From Euonymus europaeus (taxonomy: Eukaryota > Streptophyta > Magnoliopsida > Celastrales > Celastraceae): 64,000 nucleotides of DNA. The stretch lies in the NCBI GenBank assembly GCA_963580455.1, contig OY756958.1, forward strand, positions 7,762,501 to 7,826,500, read 5' to 3'. Position 1 is the first letter of the stretch. Every line of letters begins with the position of its first letter. Positions 32,901 through 45,499 of this stretch are shown here, piece after piece. Position numbers and translations under genes: made by a program. The notes beneath the pieces are model-generated. The model saw only the letters and a program-made list of their open reading frames with translations. It was not told where the DNA came from and did not search any database.

Positions 32901-35900
32901 AAAATTCTATTTCCTGTTAAAGATTTGGATTTCTGAATGTTTTTGGCTATGGTTAGTCAGAAGTCACAAGGAGGTTGGATAAATCCTCAATTTATGACAA
33001 TGAGGAGCCAAATAGTGGAAGTGGCGGCGTACTTGCAAGGTCAGAAGTTACTCATGGAGAGCATCCTTTGAGCCTTGGGACGACTAGCGTTTGGAATAAA
33101 TTCTTTCAGGTATGGACATTTTTTTTGAAAAGCAAAAACCTTTCTTATGGGGCATCAAGGAGGTGCAGCCATATGAAGGATTTTAGGTTTTTTTCTTTTC
33201 TTTTCCCATCGAACAACATACCAAGCTTTTTACTGAATTTTGAGGCTCTTCAGTGAATTTAAGATAGTTATTGTATCTTTTCATTGATTTATCATTTGCA
33301 GTAAAAAAATTGGACTTTCTAAATTTATTAAAAGTCAGAATGGTTTGTGTACTGAAAATAAGATCTAGTTACTGAATAATTTGATCTATTTACTCAAAGT
33401 ATGATAAAATGGCACGATCTTCCGTTTGACCTTAACGGTGCCGTAGCCTTGTCTCATATAAAGGGGTATCATGAACACTTCCAATTCCATATCTCAAAAG
33501 ACATTCTTGTTATACATGAATGTGATGTAGATAAAAGAGTAAAAGACTATTCATGTTTCCATGCTTCGAACAGCTATTGATTCTGCATGGTTCATTTACT
33601 ATTTGCTTGATGTCTTGATACTGTTTTTTGACCATTTTCATAAGTCAATTTTTTATTTATTATTATCAACGTTAGAGGGGCCTTGAACCTTTCCCTTGTT
33701 CCGACTTATACATGTTTTAACCAAAATTTTCATTGTATAGAACAATGGAATTTGACGTAGATAAGAGACTCATGAAGAAATTTTGCATGGTATCGAGATT
33801 TTGGTTCTATCTGCTGTCTGGTCGTCTTATTGCTGATTTGATGTATTGATGATACTGTTTTCAAACTTATAACATGTTTTGACTCGCATAAGTTTTCCCT
33901 TTTAGTTTCTTCATATATGGTAATAAACTTGTACCAACAGAAGTGTGTTCATTTTGTATGTGTTGGAATTCTACATTCATTTTTCACTTCTTGCAGGATA
34001 CGGAGATCATTGAGCAGATTGATCGAGATGTAATGCGCACTCATCCTGACATGCACTTCTTCTCTGGCGACTCATCTTCTGCAAAGTCTAATCAGGTAGT
34101 TTGTTTTCCATTTTTTTTTGCACCTTTCTGAGAGCAAGCCTCGGCAGTCTTAATATTACTCTTGTGAGATGGATTTAAGCAATGGAATAGCAGCCCCCTA
34201 GCGTACTCAGTGTATTGGCTGACCTATATAGTTTCCACATCTTCAGGAGGCTTTGAAGAGCATATTAGTTGTATTTGCAAAGTTAAATCCGGGGATAAGA
34301 TACGTTCAAGGGATGAATGAGATTTTGGCACCACTGTTCTATGTATTCAGGAATGACCCTGATGATGAAAATGCGGTAACTATGTGTCTTCTTTCCGTTT
34401 GTTACTTAGTTATTTATCATCTTTGATTTACAAGTGCTATAATATCGTTCCAGTTTATTGCAATTTAAGGTACATTTTAAATTCGATTCCAAAAAATATA
34501 TGTTTTTGGTGGTTGTGAATAAGTGGTCTGATACATATTAAATCCATCAGAGAGAAGGCATGTCATACCTGTTTTGTTAGACAAACTACTGCCCACCCAA
34601 GATTAAAATGTTTAGCCTCTCAAATGTCAATTTGTTTTCCATTGTCTGTTAGGCAGCTAAAGATTAATGTCTGAGCCTTTATTCCAAAAGTTGGGGGTCA
34701 GCTACATGAGCCTATGGGAAAATCAATTGGAATCCACTACGTTTATTTGTTTTCTCCATTCATTTCTATCTATGATTTACATTCATTAATTCTTATTAAA
34801 CCCATATCATTAGATACATTCATTAACTCTTATTAGATCCATATCGTTTCTTACTACTTCAAGCCATGTCTTTTTAGATATTTCTCTTCACTTCTTACAC
34901 TCTCCGATGTACATTCTCTCGATTCTCCTCACCGCCGCACCCCTATCTCTACGTTGAACATGTATGTACCATCTTAAACGATTTTCTTGGAACTTATCTT
35001 CAATTGGTGCTACTCCTACCTTAGAACTAATAATCTCATTTCTTATACTAGCTTTCCTTGTGTTACCACACATCCAGCAAAGCATTCACATGTCTTCTAT
35101 ATGCATTTTTTTGAATACATTGGCTCCTAATATTTAAAAACCTTATTTTTTGTTACATCTCTCTCGTGATTCGATCAATTTTTCGTTCCGTTGTCTGTTC
35201 TTACTAAACTTATATTTCATATAATTTATTTTAGTCCTACTTATTTTAAACACGCAGCAAGAAGTGCATTGCAATAAATGGGCCAAAATTTGGATTAATT
35301 AAAGAGGTTTTCAAACTGAAACAAATGAATCAAATTCATTGTTGCATGATGAGGTTCATATGTGATTCTATGACACAGGTATTGTTAGTTGCTAAATAAA
35401 TTATTAGAGAGATGCAGAAGTGTTTTTTGGATCGGCTTAGCTTAGGTACAAATCAAAATTTTAACATAGATGTCATACAACCATTATGAGCTGCATAATT
35501 TTTTCATGGATATTTTTAGATCCAATATTTTTGTAAATAATCCTAGTATGCTTCTAGTAATTATATCCATATAAAAATCAACCCTTAGATCTAAATATAC
35601 ATACAAAATATCAAGGGGGTTAGAAACGTTTACCAACCTCTTTAGTATCGCGGTCCAAAGTGTAATCCCTCTTGATCATGAACTAGACTCCTTGATCTTG
35701 AACACACTATGTATGGATCACGTGCTCGAATGTCCTACGTCGTTTCCTTGGTATTCCCTTTAATCTTCTTGCGATCAATCAAAGCAAAAGACATCGATTG
35801 GTGTTGAACCAAAAATCACATAGCCACACTCGAGAAGACACCACCGGATCACTTTGAGAAAACAAAACCCACGTCCACTCAACTTTTAGAAAAACAAAAA

Positions 35901-38900
35901 AATATGGCCACACTTTTTTAGTTTCTCAGATTGGTGTAATATATATCAATTACCATGAATGATTATATTGCAAGTATGATCTATACCCTAGTAGCATGCA
36001 TCTAGCCCATCAAGCATGTTGACAATAGTGCGTGTCTCTCTCATTGATGAATCAAAATGCACAAGCCATAAGCATAAGCGTATTGGCATACTCAAGCTTA
36101 AGAGACGTACTCCCATAGCTATAGGACATACAACTCATTGATAGCACATTTCTAGTTGTTCATTCCTATGCAAGTCTGTGAATGTATGCGGTCGCACATA
36201 CACCAGTGTACCAATCCGAGAATCCTCTCAAACGGTCAAGACTCAAGACAAACCATTCTCCTAATTGGAGATGTTCGTGCACTACAACCTATATTAACAA
36301 AGTGTCTAGCTTTGTCAATTTAGTTGTAATTTGTAACTATTTTATTCCAGATGTATAGTGAATCTCGTGTCTTTCTAGACTCACATCAAGTGTATCTGAG
36401 TAGATTCCTATATTACATCCTTCTAATTTGACAGATGTAATTTAGTAGCTTCCTATTTAGTATCTGAGTAGTATTCTCCTATTTCTACCATCCTTACACT
36501 CAAGTGTATCTGAGTAGATTTCTATTTCATCCACATGTAAATGAAATATTAAATAAAACATTTATAAGACAAATTCAATCATAAAATGTTTATCAATGAA
36601 TTTCAGAATCGTTATTGCATGGTATGTTTTTAGGGCATCATCCCAATAGGTATATGCTAGAGCAATAGGTGCATAAGGAGAGGTGAAGAATGTAGTTCAA
36701 AGTGACAATTTTCTTATTTGTTCTTTGTTGCCTTAAACTGTGAATGAAATTTTGTAGCAGCATCTCCCCGAATTTTTTGTGAGTTTCTCTTGTAATTAAT
36801 GATCATTGAGGTAGAGGATACATGTTGAACACAATGGAGACAACGCTATTTATTGATTTTCTACAGTTTCTAGCAGATGAGTCATATTTAGCACTTCCTA
36901 TGGGAGCGCAGGTTGAAGTTGTAAGCGATAGTAAGTGGGGGAAATGTAAATAAACAATCCAAACAAAAATCATATTCACTTATTCCTAGACCTGCTGTTA
37001 CAATGTCAAATAAAATCACCTTCTTGATCTGTCTGGCTTTAGCTTGATCCCACAAATATCCACCTTAACCCATTATTGGAAAGCCCATAAACCCATATTT
37101 TGTTTCAAATCTACTAAATATATATAAATTAGTTCCTGTATTGAATAATACATAAACATATCAATTGTGCCTCTTGATTTCTTTTCGTTCAATTTGTTTA
37201 TTAATGATAAACTGGTCAAAAGAAAGTTAGATGATTGTCACATTGATTGTAAAGCATGCGTCTAAAAGTGGCATATTTTTTTTGCTAAGAGTTCAATGGA
37301 TTACTAAGTGATCTAGATATAATTTACTGTCATGAGTAATGGTATTATAATTTTAAGCTTCATTTGTTTACCATTTCCTGTATTTAAGCATGCAGGCATG
37401 TGCTGAAGCAGACACATTCTTTTGCTTTGTTGAATTATTGAGTGGATTCCGGGATAATTTCTGTCAGCAACTGGACAACAGTGTGGTGGGAATTCGTTCC
37501 ACAATAACGAGGTTATCACAACTTTTGAAGGAACATGACGAAGAGCTGTGGCGTCATCTTGAGGTCACAACCAAAGTAAGTTACATCAGGAGTTGTATGG
37601 TAAAACAGCTTCAAATTCCAGAATACCAGATTAAAAAAAATAAAAAAAATAAACAGTAGTCTTTGACTGGCCAATGTTTTCTTTATCGGAGTATATATGT
37701 ATCCTTTTGTTTTCTTTTCAAAACTTGAGCTTATGATTTCTTTTACTCAACTTTCAAACATATACGGTTAAGGCATGATTTCTTTTGTGGGATGGGCATA
37801 TTTCCTTCAGGAATAAGTTATTTATCATTTACGAGAACAATTTTCTCTTTGTTGCACTGTGTCAAATTAGTGCTAAATCCTTCCAATATTTGTTTTTATG
37901 ATATGCATAGTTATTTTAAAATATAAAATTTTAATTGAGGCACTTAGCTGGTGCAAACCAGGCATTACACTGGCCAAACTTTTACCCTTGAGAACATTGT
38001 TACAAAGGAAGTATTGTACTTTAAGAGTGAAAGAAAAAATGAAATTGGTTTTCTTGTTTGAAGATAATTTTGATGCTGCCTTTTGTTTTAATTCGTTGGT
38101 TCTTCTCCAATGCATTTTGGTTTTTATTTGAAATGACAGGTCAATCCCCAGTTTTACGCATTTAGATGGATTACTCTGCTCTTGACTCAGGAATTCAATT
38201 TCGCAGACAGCCTTCATATTTGGGACACACTTCTCAGCGACCCTGAAGGTCCCCAGGTAGGACTAGTATGATTACCATGTTTGCTTGAGCCTGTTTAGTC
38301 GTAGTTAGAGAGGAATACTTTTTCTACTGGTGAAATAAGCGGGATTTAAGATGCTAAATGCCCAACCATGTGGATCAAAATGCTCATTCCAGTCAATTTT
38401 CTACAAATACCTGGTGTTAGATACTTAGATTGTATTATATTTCAATAATAGGATCTGATTTTCGTCATTTGCTTATTGTCGCTGAAGGTTCTGTCCATAT
38501 GATGGGGCAAGGTCATCCTAATATTCTACAGTGTTTTATGTGTTTTTTTGGGTCCTAGACTGCTAGTAGCATGTACATGCCATATATAAGCTGTAGATCG
38601 TAGTTCAAAAACTAAATTGGTGCAGGTGAAATCTTTTTCCTCTGCTTTAAGGCCCATCAGTGAAATGGGAGGTCAGTTTGTTCAGTGCTGTAGGCAGAGA
38701 AATGGGATAATCAATTACAAGGAGTTGAAGGAGAAAACTAGCCAAAAGGCTACAGAGCAACACTTTAGAGTAGCTGAATGTTCTGAATTTCATTCATAAA
38801 ATATAGTACTTATCACATGAAAATCTTCTAGACACGAAAGAATATATTTATAGATAGAAGCTAGAATCGAAGAGGCTGTCAAACTACTAATAAATACTAA

Positions 38901-41377
38901 GATAATTCCCAAGACTAAGTAGAATACCAAGACAGATTGGTACTCTTAAGAATGAAAGATGTCATCAAAAAACATTATTGCAAAAGTTACTGCATCGGTC
39001 CCTCCTGATTCTGGAGATCTAGTCCTAAAGTTCTAATACTTATATGAATCACCCACATATGGCTGAAGATACTCTACATTGAATCTTCTTCAAAAGTTTG
39101 TAAGTTCTTTACCGCCATGGAATTTTCTACTTCACAACAACTAGTAGTCTACCACTTATTACTACAGTCCATTTTGTATGTTGTTTTTGAAAAGTAACCT
39201 TGTGCCATAGGATATCTGCAGCTGCCTTGAACCTTACATTGCAAACTTCAATCAATGGCTTCACAAAATCCAAAAATATTGAGATGGTTCTTATTTTGTT
39301 TGGAGCAAGACTTTACATTGCACCCATGTCTTCTCCATTTCCCACAAAACTGGAAAAGGAAAGACTAACGCTCTTCGTAATATCATTATTGTTTACAGGT
39401 TGTCGCTCATCCTTTGGAGATACAACTTGAACCATAACATCCCTTGTTTTGAAATTTGAATAGACTCGACTGCTAGAAATTTGTCCAATGATTTACTTCT
39501 AGAATATCCTCCCTCACATAGTTGACCTTAATGTTCTGGCTGTCACTAGTTAACTCTTCAGTAAGGGCAGAATCATATAAATGCAAAGAACTCCATTCAA
39601 TATTACGCACAGAAAATTCTTCCTCTTCATTGAAATACATATCATAGATTGGAGGAGAATCTTAGTCCATCACATCATTAGAACATTCTTACTCCACAAT
39701 TTCCTCATTACTATAATGAATGAAAATTTCATCACGTTGTAATACTTATTTTCAAACCAAAACAACTGCCTTGTCATCACTGATTTTTTTATGTGGTGAA
39801 CCATTCTTTCGCATAGGATTCAAATCACCTCGCCAAATGGATTCACGGCAAGCTAGACAACTTTTGGAGGTGTTGTATTTGTATCCTTAATTTGTAAGGC
39901 TCATGAAGTTGGTTTTGCTTCATTTGTCTGCGAAGTGATCGTAGTTCATCCTTAACATGATGGAAAACCTCAAACTCAGTCAAACGCTTGGTTAGTATCT
40001 CAACTTGCCTCCTTAATTGATTCACCTCTTCTTCGGAAGCAGGAGGGACTGATGCAGTAACTTTTGCAATAATGTTTTTTTGATGATAATCAACTGCTGT
40101 CTGAAGAGAAATGGGATAATCAACTAAAAGGAGTTGAAGGAGAAAAGTACCCAAAAGGCTAGAGAACAGCACTTTTAAAGTAGCTGAATGTTCTTAATTT
40201 CATTCATAAAATATAGTCATCACATGATTATCTCCTAGACATGAAAGAACACATCTATAGATAGAAACTAGAATTCCAAAAGGCAGTCAAACTACTCATA
40301 AATGTTAAGATAATTCCCAAGACCAAGTAAAACACCAAGACAGATGGATAGAGACTAAGTAATTCCCAAGACTGAAGTCATCAAAAAACATTATTGCAAA
40401 AGTTACTGCATCATTCAGTTTAACCAAACCTTGAGCCAGAGAAATCATGCTGATGTTATACTTAGCCTCTGTTTGTGTCAGCGTATACGCTAGCTTATAT
40501 TCTGTCACCCATACTCTCAGATACTCTCAGCTTTTACGTTTTACGATGATAGCTTATACTCTATGAGACATACTCTCATCCAAACAGACTCTTAGTATTT
40601 GGGTAGAGAAATTTAAAAAAAAAAATTAAAATTTGAAGTAATATTTTTAAAAGATTTTTTAAAACTCTTAGACAATGTTTTTGTCACATAGCAATAAATT
40701 GATCAGAAACTATACAATATAAGATCGTTGATAAGTCAAACAAAATAAGTGACATGATTCAGTTGCTCTCATCTGTTTTGATGAATGAAGAACCCATCAT
40801 TAATCAGGCCAGAGAGGAAATCAGTAGATTTTTCTGACTTCTGGGATAATCCTGGAGAGTTTGAAAGACATGGTTATCTATCACACACAGTGGTAATTTG
40901 AATAGCCATAAAATCATTAGTTTTGAAGCATTGAATTTTAATTGGTTTGATAGCCATGTAGAATTTTAATTGGTTTGATAGTCATATAGAATTTTATGGG
41001 CTTATGCTTTCTTTTGTATTTTTTCTCAATTGCCTCCAGATAATAATATAAGGTGCAAGGTCATAGTACTTATAGGAGAAAGAGTCAGGCCATTCACTTG
41101 AGTGTTCATGACTTTCTAGTGCTTGGGAAGCTTGCTAATTATTTTTAGCGGAAAAAACACAGGACACTCGCACCCATACAAGGAAGTTGCTAACAGTACT
41201 TTGCATTTGCAGGAGACCTTGCTTCGGATATGTTGTGCAATGCTGATTCTCATTAGGAGGCGCCTGCTTGCAGGGGATTTCACCTCTAATCTGAAGCTAC
41301 TCCAAAATTATCCATCAACAAACATTAGCCATTTGCTCTATGTTGGAAACAAGTTGCGTGTTCAATCCTCGACCTAA
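29959..41377 (+). CDS. TBC-domain Rab GTPase-activating protein (TBC1D13 type), nine coding exons
   Basis: RabGAPs speed GTP hydrolysis by Rab/Ypt GTPases and so end membrane-traffic signals at endomembranes. Coding exons: 29959-30258, 30356-30448, 31536-31640, 32957-33109, 33997-34095, 34247-34375, 37396-37575, 38140-38256, 41213-41377 (TAA). All eight introns are GT-AG and in phase 0; the joined protein is 446 residues. Residues 1-100 are a Pro/Ser-rich leader after MVRKQVPDWLNSSLW. The TBC domain starts at LRRIASQGIPD. The arginine finger is R231 in IDRDVMRTHPD and the glutamine finger Q271 in YVQGMNE. WRHLEV and FRWITLLLTQEF follow, and the end is VGNKLRVQSST. An in-frame TAA at 29938 and the context AAAAATGG support the start. 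Both catalytic fingers and all splice sites are intact, so it is likely functional. Introns 6 and 8 are about 3 kb each and hold old insertions. Confidence 0.93.
30475..30723 (+). repeat. 125-bp tandem duplication in TBC intron 2
   Basis: GTTCTGAATTTCTCTTG starts at 30475 and again at 30600, and similarity (above 90%) continues to the end of the second unit. It is wholly intronic. Confidence 0.85.
30724..31535 (+). other. Rest of TBC intron 2
   Basis: AT-rich intron with an ATAATAATAA run near 31010; nothing else recognised. Confidence 0.7.
31641..33996 (+). other. TBC introns 3 and 4
   Basis: Introns 31641-32956 and 33110-33996, either side of exon 4. AT-rich, no recognisable insertion or RNA gene. 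Confidence 0.7.
34675..35150 (-). pseudogene. RTE-type LINE fragment in TBC intron 6
   Basis: The minus-strand frame 34888-35085 reads MLCWMCGNTRKASIRNE, then GVAPIEDKFQENRLRWY and HVQRRDRGAAVRR, the end region of RTE-clade non-LTR reverse transcriptases. Left of it, the reverse of CCAAAAGTTGGGGGTCAGC fits the 3' end motif (GGTCGGCTACATG type) of the same elements. 5'-truncated, antisense to the TBC gene, without an active site. Confidence 0.72.
35260..37395 (+). other. Rest of TBC intron 6
   Basis: Includes short repeats of TCAAGTGTATCTGAGTAG near 36390-36510 and a more GC-balanced stretch at 35640-36300 that is probably an insertion I cannot classify. No coding domain. Confidence 0.4.
38695..40412 (-). 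mobile_element. Degraded LTR-retrotransposon-like insertion in TBC intron 8
   Basis: Two direct repeats of about 300 bases, 38695-38994 and 40109-40412, both start GAGAAATGGGATAATCAA and end AAAAGTTACTGCATC; similarity is about 85-90%. The 1.1-kb interior has a minus-strand frame (39843-40172) with a Gag-like start, SVPPASEEEVNQLRRQVEIL then KDELRSLRRQ, and further left EEEF-like acidic Gag/linker remains. A 40-base piece of the repeat end also occurs in inverted orientation at 40040-40085. I read it as a minus-strand, non-autonomous gypsy-like element that has been rearranged. Orientation and ends are uncertain. Confidence 0.55.
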
Positions 41378-42869
41378 TTGTTCCTTTTGCACTTCCGTTT
41401 TCTTTGTAGGTCCTCTACAGTAATTTTCTGTTGTAGGATTTTGTGTTTGTAAATTATTGGATGCAAATGTCAATTGAGAATATCGCTAGCTTGCAAGGAG
41501 ATCGTTCTTTTTGTGATTAAGTAATTACCTTGTAATGAAACAGGTACATTTTTTATTTCATTCTCGGCTTAGAAGGTGGTGATGTAGTTCTTTGGCTTTG
41601 TGTTATGAGGTTGTTCTTGCTTGTTCATATTATTATTAATTCCAGGTCTTGCTCTCGGAGATGATTAATAATGTTAGTTTTCTGTTACGGAATGTTGTAT
41701 GATAGTTTATGCATAGAATGAATTATCCCTTGGCACGTGGTAGTGTGGGATCGGCTAATGAATCTTGGCAACAAATCAACGATTGACATGTGGCAAGCAA
41801 GGAATGATTTTCTTGAACGGTTTAACCGTTTGTTTTGTTTTATGGTCCAAGTTTGTCTTAAATTCACACATATATGTGGTTGAAATTTAGGGTTGTTAGA
41901 AGACATCGGCTTAATTTTTGAAACATGGGCAAGTTTCTAGGCTACTTTTATGGGCTGAATTTTTGAAACTTGGGCAAGTTTCTAGTCAGATAAGATCTCG
42001 AAAATACAAAAGTTCTCAGATAAGAGTAGGATGATAAGTTTCTAGCCAGATAAGAGCAAGAAAATGTAGGAGATCTCAGTGTTTGAGGTGCTTACATTCT
42101 TAATTTCTCTCAATAACACTTTCAACTATTATGAGCTATTGAAGGGCAATAAATGAGTAACTCCTTCTTCATCCCCATAATGAGACCAATCTTTTACAAC
42201 TAGTCATGAAGACAGAAGTCATTAACTTTCATTGTGCAGAGTCAAGGATGGTCATCCATGGCTAAGAATATCAACAATGTGTCATTAGCTGTCATTGGTC
42301 AAGCGTCAATAATCTTTTTTTTTTTTTGATAAATAAAATAGGGTAAGGGCTATTGTTGGGCCTGTTTCTATGTGTTAAGCCTCATGCCTCAATAATCTTA
42401 GAGAGTTAGTCTTACGACTTCAGAGTGGTTCATCATCATACAAATTGCTCGTGTTTCAAGGTGGAAGAGTAACATGAGAATCTAGCTATCACTCCGAAGC
42501 ATGCAATTCATGGTTCTCCAAGAAGCTGAGATCAGACTATAAAATAAGAAGTGGACTCACCATGCTCTCGGGTGACAGAGTGAAGATTTGGTATATATCC
42601 TAACAAAGGAAAATCAAGTGAGTAAGATCTCATTTATTTTAGAATACTTTTATGCATTAATAGCCTGTCCAAATGATAATACATTATTGTTTTTTTTATA
42701 TTACAATGTCTATATATGTATTTACATTATATAGAGGTTTAATTACAATGTTTTATGAACTAGTTACTTTTGAATCCGTCAGTTTGCTATTACATTATTA
42801 AAGATAGTAATCGCATTTTTCATGCCTCTAATTACATTATGCATGATCATTATTATATTATAGAGTAAC
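41378..42869. other. TBC 3' region and intergenic DNA
   Basis: The first part is probably the TBC 3' untranslated region; no canonical AATAAA stands out. Near 41890-42080 the phrase GGGCAAGTTTCTAG...CAGATAAGA recurs two to three times. 42640-42865 is rich in ATTACATTAT. No gene recognised. Confidence 0.4.
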
Positions 42870-42874
42870 AAATG

Positions 42875-43342
42875 TGTTGGGCCAGGAGTCAGATATCCAC
42901 GTTGCAGAAGCCAAAGAAGAAAAGCGCAAGGACCTCGCGAGGTGAAAGAGAGAAGGATGGGGCCAAGGAGAAAGGGATCGACCGAACTCCTAATGTCTTA
43001 AGGGGATCGGCTGAACCCCTACAGACCGAACCTTTTATTTAGTGAGGGATCGGCCATTTCCCACTAATGATAAAATTGATCAAATTAAATTTGAATTAAT
43101 TTAAGTATTAATTAGGAAACCAAATCTTACATTGGAGGGAGATGATTTCAGACCCTTCCCCTATAAATGTAAGGGGGAAGTTACAACAAAAAAAGGATTC
43201 TTTCCTTTTTGGGAAATAGACAAAACTCTGTAATATTGAGAAACCAATTGGGGGATTGAATAAAGGAGGAGAACTGATTTCGGATCACTTCGGATTTTGG
43301 AAGAGTATGAACAATCCTCATTGGTGATTTTTTGACACTACA
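42875..43342 (+). repeat. 5' LTR of copy B
   Basis: Contains CCCCTATAAATGTAAGG (TATA box near 43162). Has 14 extra bases near 43018 (CTACAGACCGAACC) relative to the 3' LTR. Confidence 0.92.
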
Positions 43343-43356
43343 TTTGGCAACCACAG
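43343..43356 (+). promoter_or_regulatory. Primer binding site of copy B
   Basis: TTTGGCAACCACAG directly after the LTR; identical to the site in copy A at 18562. I cannot name the tRNA with confidence. Confidence 0.65.
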
Positions 43357-43392
43357 TAGAAGACGATAGCACTCCTACGTTATGAAGAAAGA

Positions 43393-44800
43393 ATGGCGGA
43401 GGTGAGATCAAAAGTAGCTTGGCATAATGATCCTCAAAACCTCCCTAGGGAATAAGAAAATGTGTAGAGGATAGAAGCGGAAGAGCTGGAAAATGTCGCC
43501 ATCCGCCTAGCTACTGAAGAGGTGGAAAATGAGATCCAGAGGACAACTCGTTACCTTGAGACATTGAAACGAGAATTGGCAAATGCTAATCTCAGAGGGA
43601 AACGATTGGTTGATAGTCCTCCAAAGAAACATGTAGAGGTAGAGAGAGTAGCTTCGCTAGCGGAAAGGCAGCACTCTCCTGACTGACACTCAACTAGGAG
43701 GGAGCACGAAAAGCTTGAACGCGGTCAGCGATTGGAGGACGATCAAGATGATCGGTACTCATGTTATGCGGAGAGTCATGAAAGTCCTAGATATGTTAAG
43801 TACTAAAAGTTGAATGAGGAGTCGGACGCTCGAAGGGCCAATCTGATTTATGGGGCTCAAGAGCGAGCCATGAAGGCATTGGATCAAATGACCTCATGCC
43901 CCTTTACCAAAGATATCAAAAGAAGCGAGGTTCCAAGGAGACTAGTGGTACTAGCCTTCGAACACTACAATGGCCGAACAGATCTACTTTTTCACCTTGA
44001 CTATTACATGAGAAAAAACATCCTCTAGGCGATTTTGTGCAAGGTCTTCCCATCATCTTTAGGACCTGTGGCTTCCTGTTGGTTCCATCAGTTAAGGCTA
44101 TACTCGGTGTCGGCCTGGAGAGATTTGGCAAATTAGTTCATAAATCGGTTCATTGTAGCGAGTCATGAGCCGAAAACTCTTAGTAACCTTCTCACCATGA
44201 AACCAGATAGCGAAGAGTCTATGATCAACTACTTATTGCGGTACTTGGAGCTTTATGCATATGTAGATGGGTGTGACGACCACATGACAGCTAGCTTGTT
44301 CAAACTAGAATTTTCTGGAGGGAGTAGACTTAAAGAGTCATTCTCTCTATAAGTTGAACTCGATTGATACCCTCCAGGATCGGGTAAGAAGGTACTCAAA
44401 GGTGGAGACAAAGGGAGAAGCTGGGAAAGGCAAGAAGCTCTCTCCCCAAAAATCAACGAGTATAAGACGCAACTAGGAAGAACAAGGAATGATGGTCGTT
44501 CATCCTCAGGTTGATCAAATCAAGGGAGATCGGATAAGGGGCAGGTCAGTTCTATCGAATTGAATACCCCCATCTAGTGAATCTTTACTCAAATCAAGGA
44601 TAAGCCATACATCGTCTGACCAGCGAAACTTTTTGGCGATCCAAAGTTTCAAGACTCCAAGAAGTTTTGTGCATTTCACAAAGATCACGGCCACAAATCA
44701 AGGGACTGTCGTAACCTCCAGAGCCACTTAGAGGAGCTGGCCAAGCAGGGGGAAGTTGTCCAAATTTGTAAGAAACAATGAAGTTGAGAAACGATATATT
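43393..44800 (+). pseudogene. gag: gag of copy B
   Basis: Starts MAEVRSKVAWHNDPQN and runs in one main frame broken by several stops and at least one shift. The coiled-coil-like RYLETLKRELANANLRGK and the PPKKHVEVERVA block are shared with copy A. The capsid part is near 43900-44200 (VFPSSLGPVAS, SAWRDLA). The knuckle near 44665 is better kept than in copy A: FCAFHKDHGHKSRDC. No functional Gag can be made. Confidence 0.75.
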
Positions 44801-44929
44801 ACGACCCAATTGAGACGATAGAGGTAATTAACCTTGTTAGGGCTGGTTCAAATGGATTGGTAAATAATGTTGTTGCCCGACAGCAATCGAGTTCATTCAA
44901 AGGACCGATTGTCAAAAGAGCAAGGAAGA

Positions 44930-45497
44930 CGAGGGAGGCATTACATTTGGAGACAAGAACCTAACTGGGATAGACCCCACCCATAATGATGCCCTACGTG
45001 TGATGATGAGGCTATGGGGCGGTATGTAAAGCGCATACTGGTGGATCAGGGTAATGTAGTAAATGTGTTAATTATACTACCCGGTGTTTGAGAAGTTGGG
45101 TCTTACACAGACCGATCTCATGCTAGAATCTGCTTGCTTGGTCGAGTTTAATGGCCACCAGGTGTACCTGATAGAGAAAGTAATAACAGATTTTAGGGTT
45201 GGCCCAAAAATCTTCTCAATAGAGTTCTTAGTGGTTCAAGGCAGAACGACTAGCAATGCGATTTTAGGCAGGCCATGGCTAAATGCGATGGAGGCCTTCC
45301 TATCAACCTACCATCAGATGATTCATTTTCCGCACGAAGGGAAGATATGTGAAGTTAAAGAGGATCCGTCGAACCCAACAAAAGAGGTGGCTAATGCAGC
45401 GAAGGAAACCCACCAAGTTCGTACCATGGTTGGAGAGTCAGAAGTAGAGGCCGAGCCAGGAATTGATCCGGAGGAAAAATCCACAGAGAAGCCGTAA
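44930..45497 (+). pseudogene. Protease of copy B
   Basis: The active-site region near 45037 reads VDQGN in place of a D-x-G-S type. The better preserved part 45084-45497 has FEKLGLTQTDLMLES, FSIEFLVVQ and NAILGRPWLNAMEA, followed by an acidic linker. A frame break separates the two. Confidence 0.7.
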
Positions 45498-45499
45498 AA

